A DNA stretch of 64,000 bases from an uncultured Selenomonas sp. (lineage in GTDB: Bacteria; Bacillota; Negativicutes; Selenomonadales; Selenomonadaceae). The DNA is taken from assembly GCA_934202005.1 (NCBI GenBank), contig CAKPXP010000004.1:1-64000 (forward strand), given 5' to 3'. A program made the position numbers and the translations under genes. Under the pieces are notes generated by a model. That model saw only the letters and a program-made list of their open reading frames with translations, did not search any database and had not been told where the DNA came from. Below are positions 58,582 to 64,000 of the stretch, in pieces. The stretch's first letter is position 1. Every line of letters begins with the position of its first letter.

Positions 58582-59328
58582 ATGATAAGATTGATAGATG
58601 TAAGCAAGAGCTTCGACGGTTATGAGGCGCTGAAACATGTGAGCCTCACGATCGCGGATGGCGAGACGCTCGCCATCATCGGCGGTTCAGGCTCCGGCAA
58701 GAGCACGCTGCTCCGACTGCTCATCGGGCTCATCAAGCCGACGAGCGGCGAGATCTATATCGGCGATCAGGAGATCGGCCATATGACGGAGCAGGAGCTC
58801 AAGCCCATCCGCCTGCACATGGGGATGGTGTTCCAGTACTCAGCACTCTTCGACTCGATGACGGTCGGCGACAACGTCGCGTTCGGCCTGCGCGAGCACA
58901 CGGATCTCAGCGAGGCGCGCATCGCTGAGATCGTGCGCGAAAAGCTCCATCTCGTCGGGCTCGACGGCGTGGAGGATCTGATGCCGGGCGAGCTCTCGGG
59001 CGGTATGAAGAAGCGCGTGAGTCTCGCGCGCGCCATCGCCATAGAGCCGTCCATCATTTTCTACGACGAGCCGAGCTCCGGTCTCGATCCCATCATGACG
59101 GAGAAGATCGACGAGCTCATCATCCATACACAGAGGGCGCTCCATGTGACGAGCGTCGTCGTTACGCATGATATGGCGAGTGCCTGCCGCATCGCGGACC
59201 GCATCGCCATGATATACGAGGGAGAACTCATCGCCGTCGATACGGCGGAGCGCTTCCAGAGACTCAAGGATCCAAGGGTGCAGGCGTTCTTCCATACGCT
59301 GCGCACGACAAAGGAGGTTTGCCCATGA
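58582..59328 (+). CDS. mlaF: MlaF-family ABC ATPase
   Basis: ATPase of the Mla transporter, 248 aa. Walker A GGSGSGKSTLLR near residues 34-45, Q-loop MVFQYSALFDSMTV, signature ELSGGMKKRVSLARAIA, Walker B SIIFYDEPSSGLDP, H-loop VVTHDM. The FDSMTVGDNVAF segment and the extended C-terminal helix are typical of MlaF. It overlaps mlaD by 4 bases. Confidence 0.95.
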   Translation: MIRLIDVSKSFDGYEALKHVSLTIADGETLAIIGGSGSGKSTLLRLLIGLIKPTSGEIYIGDQEIGHMTEQELKPIRLHMGMVFQYSALFDSMTVGDNVAFGLREHTDLSEARIAEIVREKLHLVGLDGVEDLMPGELSGGMKKRVSLARAIAIEPSIIFYDEPSSGLDPIMTEKIDELIIHTQRALHVTSVVVTHDMASACRIADRIAMIYEGELIAVDTAERFQRLKDPRVQAFFHTLRTTKEVCP

Positions 59329-60605
59329 AGACAGAGGCGAAGGTCGGCGCGTTCACATTGGCGGGCCTGCTGCTGCTCGCAGCGCTCGTCATCGGGCTCA
59401 GCGGCTTCTCCCTCCGTTCCAGCAAGGGATATACGGTCTATGCCGGCTTCCATCAGGTCGTCGGTCTCGAGAAGCAGGCGCAGGTCTGTCTCTCCGGCGT
59501 GCCCGTCGGCGAGGTGAAGTCCATCGAGAACGATGGCGGCGGCGTGACGGTGGCGATGAGGGTTCGCCCGGACGTCCGCATCCCGGAGGGATCGCATGTG
59601 ACGATCGGCACGCCGGGCGTCATGGGCGAGAAGTTCGTCAACATCCAGCCAGCGGAGGACCGCGGCTACTATATCAGCGACGGCGCGTATCTCATCGGCG
59701 AGGACGAGGCGGGCATGGATTCGATGTTCGCGGGCATCAACCAGGCGGTTGGAGAGGTGCAGGAACTGCTCGCGAGCATGAACAGCATCGTCGGCAATGA
59801 GGGCTTCCGTACCTCCATCCTGCAGATGATGGCGAACCTGCGTGATACGACGGAGCATCTTTCAGGACTCATCGCCGTCCTCGAGCAGACGGCGGCGGAG
59901 AACCGTGGGAATGTCCATGAGATCACGGCGAATCTTGTGACGCTCACGGCTTCGATGAACCGCACGATGGGGAATGTCGAGCACATGATGGCGAACCTCG
60001 ATGCCTTCGCGGGCGACCCGGCGACGACGGCGAGCCTGCGCGAGACGCTCACGAATATCCAGGATACGAGTGCGCGCATCGACAAGATGGCGCAGAATCT
60101 CGAGGGCGTCGCGGGCGATCCCGAGACAGCGGAAAGCCTGCGTGAGACCATAAAGAACGCGCGCGACGTGAGTGCGCGCGCAAGCAAGGCGCTCAGCAAG
60201 GTTGGCAGCCTCTCGATGGAGCCGCGCGTCGATGTGCTCTACAGCGGCAAGGAGCACGACTGGAGCGCGAACGCGAATCTGCGTGTGGAAAACGGCGCGC
60301 GCTTCCTCGACCTCGGCGTCGATGACATCGGCAATGACAGCCTCTTCAACGCGCAGGTCGGGCGGCGTCGCGGCAGTCTCGGCGCGCGCGGCGGCGTGGT
60401 CGCCGGCAAGGTCGGCCTCGGCCTCGATGCCTATGCGGGTGATAAGTTCACCTTTTCCGCGGACGCCTATGACCCGGACGATGTGAAGCTGCGGCTGCGC
60501 GCCGCGTATGATCTCGGAGGCGGCACCGCTCTTCTCGGGCAGTTCGATGATGTGACAGACAGTGAGAAACGCGCGGGCTATTTCGGTCTGCGGCAGACGT
60601 TCTGA
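59325..60605 (+). CDS. mlaD: MlaD fused to helical bridge and beta-barrel
   Basis: 426 aa, against about 180 in E. coli MlaD. A short cytoplasmic start and membrane helix (residues 9-28) lead to an MCE domain (about 36-115: YTVYAGFHQVVGLEKQAQV, GVPVGEVKSIEN, GTPGVMGEKFVNI). Residues 130-290 are long helices with two similar units of about 35 residues (each with AGDP-T--SLRET). From about 296 to the end, amphipathic strands with Gly/aromatic turns (VDVLYSGKEHDWSANANLRV, RAGYFGLRQTF) look like an outer-membrane barrel ending in Phe. This is the trans-envelope MlaD architecture reported for Veillonella parvula. Confidence 0.92.
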   Translation: MKTEAKVGAFTLAGLLLLAALVIGLSGFSLRSSKGYTVYAGFHQVVGLEKQAQVCLSGVPVGEVKSIENDGGGVTVAMRVRPDVRIPEGSHVTIGTPGVMGEKFVNIQPAEDRGYYISDGAYLIGEDEAGMDSMFAGINQAVGEVQELLASMNSIVGNEGFRTSILQMMANLRDTTEHLSGLIAVLEQTAAENRGNVHEITANLVTLTASMNRTMGNVEHMMANLDAFAGDPATTASLRETLTNIQDTSARIDKMAQNLEGVAGDPETAESLRETIKNARDVSARASKALSKVGSLSMEPRVDVLYSGKEHDWSANANLRVENGARFLDLGVDDIGNDSLFNAQVGRRRGSLGARGGVVAGKVGLGLDAYAGDKFTFSADAYDPDDVKLRLRAAYDLGGGTALLGQFDDVTDSEKRAGYFGLRQTF

Positions 60606-60634
60606 TAGAATAGGATTTGACAGGAGGAGTCACT

Positions 60635-62317
60635 TTGAAGAAAGCGAATCGTTTCCATAAAAAGCTCACGGCGCTTGTGCTCGCAGGCCTCATGGCGCTG
60701 AGCGCCGGTACGGCGCTTGCGGCGAATACCGTGGAGCTCGGTCTCGACGATAGCATCCAGATGGCGCTCGAGAACAACCGCGCCATCAAGCAGTCCATCG
60801 CGCAGGTAGACCAGGCGCGCTGGAATCTCTCGTCTGCGCGCCGTAGCGCGGGGCCGACGCTTGCCTGGCAGGGCACAGTGAACCGCGTGGGCGGTAAGGC
60901 GTACGAGCACGCGGACTACGACACGGCCTACGGCAATACGCTGCAGGCGGCTTACAATCTCGACGCGAGCGGCAGTCTGAAGCATACGCGGCAGCGTGCG
61001 AGCTTTGCGCTCAACGCGGCGGATCTCGCACTCGAGAACGCGAAGCAGGCCGTGAAGCTCCAGACGACGCAGGCGTACTACCAGCTGCTCGAGTGCCGCA
61101 ACCTCGTCGATGTCAATCAGGAGGCCGTCGATACGCTTGAGGAGCATCTGAGTAACGTCAACGCGCAGTACCGCGTGGGCACGGTCGCGAAGTCCGATGT
61201 GCTCGCCTCGGAGGTTCAGCTCGCGAACTCACAGCAGAGCCTCGTGACGGCGCAGAACAATTACGATATCGCGATGGCGACGCTCAACAACATCATCGGC
61301 CTGCCGTCGGATACGGTGCTCTCCGTCAAGGATCAGCTCCAGTACACGGCCTATCCTGATCTGAACCTCGATAGCTGCACGGTCTACGCGCTCGACAATC
61401 GCCCGGACGGCATCGCGGCCGACTACGAGGTCGAGCAGAGCAAGGAAGCCCTCGCCATCGCGAAGGCCGGCCATCTGCCGACGGTCACGGCAGGCGTCAC
61501 GCGCGGCCTCACGGGACGTGATGCGTTCAAGGAGGACATCACGGGCCAGTGGGCGGCCGGCCTCACGGCGAGCTGGAACATCTTCGATAACGGCCAGGTA
61601 GGCGCGGCGGTCGAGCAGGCGAAGGCCGGCCTGCGCGCGGCGGAGGAGTCCGCGGCGGCGACGAAGGAGAACATCCAGCTCAATGTGCGCGAGCAGTTCC
61701 TCTCGCTGCAGGCGGCGGAGAAGAACATCCAGACGACGTCCAAAGCCGTCGAGCAGGCAGAGGAGGACTACAAGATCGCGCAGGTCCGCTACAGCGCCGG
61801 CGTCGATACGAACCTCGCCGTCATGGACGCGCAGGAGAAGCTCACGAGTGCGCGCACGAACTACTACACGGCGCTCTATAACTACAATACGAGCAAGGCG
61901 GCGCTCGACAAGGCGATGGGCATCCCCGTCGACATCGATGTGCCGCGCTATGTCGCCGCGCAGCAGGCGGGCGATACGCCGCGCGAGACGCTCGATGCCG
62001 CGCTGCTCCGCGAGAAGCCCTCGAAGGATGAGGAGAAATCCCTGCGCGAGGTCAAGGACGTGGTGAAGATCGCGGCCGCGAAGGAAGCGGACGCCAAGAA
62101 GGCCGAGGCGAAGGCTGCGCAGGAAAAGGCCGCGGTCAAGCAGACGAAAAAGGCGGATAAGACAGAAAAAGCGGCGGTGAAACAACCGGCTGCAGCGGCC
62201 AAGACTGCCGCCGCGGACAAAACGGGTAAAACGGACAAAGCGGCGACGGCGGCACCACAGGCCAGTGAGAACACGCAGGCGGAGAGCAGCAGCGTGGCGG
62301 CGGAGCTCGCGCGCTGA
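60635..62317 (+). CDS. tolC: TolC-family outer-membrane efflux protein with Lys/Ala tail
   Basis: 560 aa. Signal peptide MKKANRFHKK then LTALVLAGLMALSAG, cleavage near ALA (residue 31). Two OEP repeats: ALENNRAIKQSIAQVDQARWNLSSARR start, LVDVNQEAVDTLEEHLSNVNAQYRVGTVAKSDVLASEVQLAN and the second-half equivalent AEEDYKIAQVRYSAGVDTNLAVMDAQEKLTSART, both in pieces. From about residue 455 there is an unusual 100-residue extension rich in Lys, Ala, Glu and Thr. TTG start after AGGAGGAGTCACT. It may serve the RND pump at 50517 as well as Mla. Confidence 0.93.
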   Translation: MKKANRFHKKLTALVLAGLMALSAGTALAANTVELGLDDSIQMALENNRAIKQSIAQVDQARWNLSSARRSAGPTLAWQGTVNRVGGKAYEHADYDTAYGNTLQAAYNLDASGSLKHTRQRASFALNAADLALENAKQAVKLQTTQAYYQLLECRNLVDVNQEAVDTLEEHLSNVNAQYRVGTVAKSDVLASEVQLANSQQSLVTAQNNYDIAMATLNNIIGLPSDTVLSVKDQLQYTAYPDLNLDSCTVYALDNRPDGIAADYEVEQSKEALAIAKAGHLPTVTAGVTRGLTGRDAFKEDITGQWAAGLTASWNIFDNGQVGAAVEQAKAGLRAAEESAAATKENIQLNVREQFLSLQAAEKNIQTTSKAVEQAEEDYKIAQVRYSAGVDTNLAVMDAQEKLTSARTNYYTALYNYNTSKAALDKAMGIPVDIDVPRYVAAQQAGDTPRETLDAALLREKPSKDEEKSLREVKDVVKIAAAKEADAKKAEAKAAQEKAAVKQTKKADKTEKAAVKQPAAAAKTAAADKTGKTDKAATAAPQASENTQAESSSVAAELAR

Positions 62318-62371
62318 GGCGCTGCCAAGCGACGTGAGCTGCCCGTGAAGCTGGCTTCCGAAAGGAACAGC

Positions 62372-62416
62372 AAGCCGCCGGGACGTGCTGAGGCGTCGTT
62401 TCCTGGCGGCTTTTCT
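62372..62416 (+). terminator. Leaky terminator between tolC and tamB
   Basis: AAGCCGCC / GGCGGCTT with an internal ACG/CGT pair, followed by TTCT. The T tail is short, so read-through into tamB is likely. Confidence 0.5.
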
Positions 62417-62433
62417 AAGAGGGGGATGTCACG

Positions 62434-64000
62434 ATGAAGCGGAAAACAGTATTGCGCGGCGTATGTGGCATCCTTTTTCTTTGCCTGCTCGCGGGCGCGG
62501 GGCTTTGGTATTACGTTCAGACGAGCGTCTTCATGCAGACGGCGGGGGAGCAGGCGGGGCGTCTCGCTGCCTCGGCGCTCGGCACGGAGGTCACTGTGGG
62601 TAGCGTTGAGATCTCTTCGCTCCATGAGCTCTCCCTTCATGATGTTGCCATCTATGACAAGCAGGCGGAATGCATCGCGAGCGCCGCGGAGGCGCGGGTG
62701 CATTTCCGCCTGCTTGCTGTGCTGGAAAATCCCGCCGCGGCCGTCGATGAGGTGACGCTGCGCGGCGTGACGGCCCTGCTCGCACAGCGCGCGGACGGAT
62801 CGTGGAACATCGAGGATATTGAGACGGGACGCACGGGGGAGAATGCGTTCCGCGGCGAGGTCGCCGTAGAGGATGCGCGCGTGACTGTGAGGCAGGGAGC
62901 GCGCTCTCTCACGGTGGATGATGTCAAGGGCGAGGCGGACTTCGCTGCGTTCCCTGCGATCCGCGCCGAGCTGCAGGCCGCGCAAGACGGCGCGCGGGCC
63001 GAGGTCACGGCGACGCTCGACAGCGACCGGCAGATCGTGAATGTGAAGGCGCGCGATGTCGATCTCGCCTCGTATCTTTACCTTGTCCCCGACGGGCTCT
63101 TGCCGGACGGCGTCACGCTCGTGGGCGGCGAGGTGAAGCAGGCATCGGCGACGTTCTACCGCCATGCGGGGCAGCTCTCCATCATCGGCGACGGCGAGCT
63201 TGCAGCGGGCGCCGTCGATGTGCAGGGCAGGCAGCTGCGGGAAATCCAGGGCTTCACGCATTTCACGAACCGCTCGCTCGGCGGCGATGTTACGGCGGAG
63301 CTCAATGGGGAGCAGGCGCGTGTCTACGGGGAGGTGCGTTTCGATACGCCGTCTCCCGCGATGAGCCTCACGCTCGAGGTGCCGTCGGTCGATCCCGCGG
63401 CCGTGCTCGGCGCGGCGCTGCCCATCGCCTATGAGGGGCCGGTCGCCGTTAGCGCGCGCATCGGCGGCACATTCGCGCAGCCCACAGCCGACGGCGAGGT
63501 GCGCATCGCGCGCGGCGCGGCGGAGGGGATTCCCTTTCAAAATGCCGCGGCGCATCTGCGCCTCCTCGGTGGTGTGCTCTATCTGCAGGAGGCGCGCGGG
63601 CAGGCGTTCGGCGGCCAGTTCTCTGGCGAGGCGGAGCTTACACTCGCCGATATGGCCTTCACGGGGCATGCCAAGGTGGAGGGCGTCTCGCTCGCCGCGC
63701 TCTCTCCCTGCCTCAGGCCGTATCTTGGCGACGCGCAGATGCCAGACGTTACAGGAACGCTCGCGGCGGATGTGGGCTTTTCCGGCCAGGGGGCTGACAT
63801 GGCGCAGCTCGCCCTTGACGGCAGCGCCTCGGTCAGCCGCGGCGCCTACGGCAGCCTGCCCATCGACCGTCTCGGCGCCTCGTTCTCGTTGCGCGGGCGC
63901 GATCTCACGCTCGATTATCTGAGCGCGCGCCTGCCGAATGGCTCGAGCATCGGCCTTGAGGGAACGGTCACGGACGGCACGGCACTCTCGCTCGCCTTCT
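62434..64000 (+). CDS. tamB: TamB/AsmA-like envelope lipid-transport protein (partial)
   Basis: The first 522 codons lie in the window and the gene runs off the right end. It begins MKRKTVLRGVCGILFLCLLA, one membrane anchor at residues 8-28, then repeats of beta strands of the AsmA/TamB bridge type: GTEVTVGSVEISSLHELSLHDVAIYD in pieces, GVTALLAQRADGSWNIEDIE, and many G-x-A-x-L-strand units. These proteins form a periplasmic groove moving phospholipid to the outer membrane. Position after mlaEFD-tolC matches Veillonella. ATG follows GGGGGATGTCACG. Confidence 0.85.
   Translation, partial: MKRKTVLRGVCGILFLCLLAGAGLWYYVQTSVFMQTAGEQAGRLAASALGTEVTVGSVEISSLHELSLHDVAIYDKQAECIASAAEARVHFRLLAVLENPAAAVDEVTLRGVTALLAQRADGSWNIEDIETGRTGENAFRGEVAVEDARVTVRQGARSLTVDDVKGEADFAAFPAIRAELQAAQDGARAEVTATLDSDRQIVNVKARDVDLASYLYLVPDGLLPDGVTLVGGEVKQASATFYRHAGQLSIIGDGELAAGAVDVQGRQLREIQGFTHFTNRSLGGDVTAELNGEQARVYGEVRFDTPSPAMSLTLEVPSVDPAAVLGAALPIAYEGPVAVSARIGGTFAQPTADGEVRIARGAAEGIPFQNAAAHLRLLGGVLYLQEARGQAFGGQFSGEAELTLADMAFTGHAKVEGVSLAALSPCLRPYLGDAQMPDVTGTLAADVGFSGQGADMAQLALDGSASVSRGAYGSLPIDRLGASFSLRGRDLTLDYLSARLPNGSSIGLEGTVTDGTALSLAF

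Overview
The window is GC-rich DNA from a diderm Firmicute, most likely a motile member of the Selenomonadaceae (Negativicutes). Firmicute housekeeping genes (degS, rnmV, fapR-plsX-fab, dpnI/dpnD) sit beside outer-membrane machinery (an RND pump, MlaEFD, TolC, a TamB-like protein). A flagellin and Veillonella-type Mla gene order support this. The genus is inference; no rRNA gene is present.

Layout. 1-272: tRNA cluster (Met, Arg, Tyr). 567-2603: small genes, including an ECF S component and a YgbA-like protein. 2604-2730: a cluster of DnaA-box-like nonamers. 2848-7754: degS, an Orn/Lys/Arg decarboxylase, tmk, rnmV and rsmA, joined by four ATGA stop/start overlaps. 7907-9618: NhaC antiporter plus a Cys-rich micro-protein behind a palindromic operator. 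10905-14997: pucR divergent from gabT and 4-hydroxybutyrate dehydrogenase (GABA catabolism), with a terminator hairpin in the leader. 15304-17037: NlpC/P60 hydrolase, ArsR regulator, HD-GYP remnant. 17167-22521: MurNAc use (murQ, murP, mupG) and a lactate permease, all leftward. 23213-30460: threonine deaminase, two universal stress proteins, a degenerate GGDEF protein, an orphan binding protein, rimO, pncC, udk. 30545-31713: an AT-rich DpnI/DpnD cassette. 31794-39030: MATE, DUF4127, rsmD, coaD, a coiled-coil protein, larB, larC. 39118-49661: yceD-rpmF, then fapR-plsX-fabH-fabK-fabD-fabG-acpP, a second FabK-like gene, fabF, rnc, an MBL hydrolase. 49778-54939: marR divergent from an RND adaptor and pump. 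55083-57606: flagellin with a sigma-28 promoter, repeats, RNase HI. 57795-64000: mlaE-mlaF-mlaD-tolC-tamB (tamB runs off the end).

How it fits together. The envelope genes at the right end are the most interesting part. MlaD appears to fuse an MCE domain, a long helical stretch and a C-terminal beta-barrel, as described for the Veillonella trans-envelope Mla bridge. The operon also encodes TolC, whereas the RND operon 6 kb away has none. Both promoters carry nearly the same palindrome, TTAGTAAA-N6-TTTACTAA, overlapping core promoter elements. The marR gene lies next to one of them. This suggests one MarR repressor coordinates drug efflux and lipid transport.

A family of about 165-bp palindromic MITE-like elements (four full, four shortened) is scattered through the window, several inside 5' leaders of lldP, fapR and degS. 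MurQ releases D-lactate, next to a lactate permease, and larB/larC make the nickel-pincer cofactor of lactate racemase, so lactate handling is a second theme.
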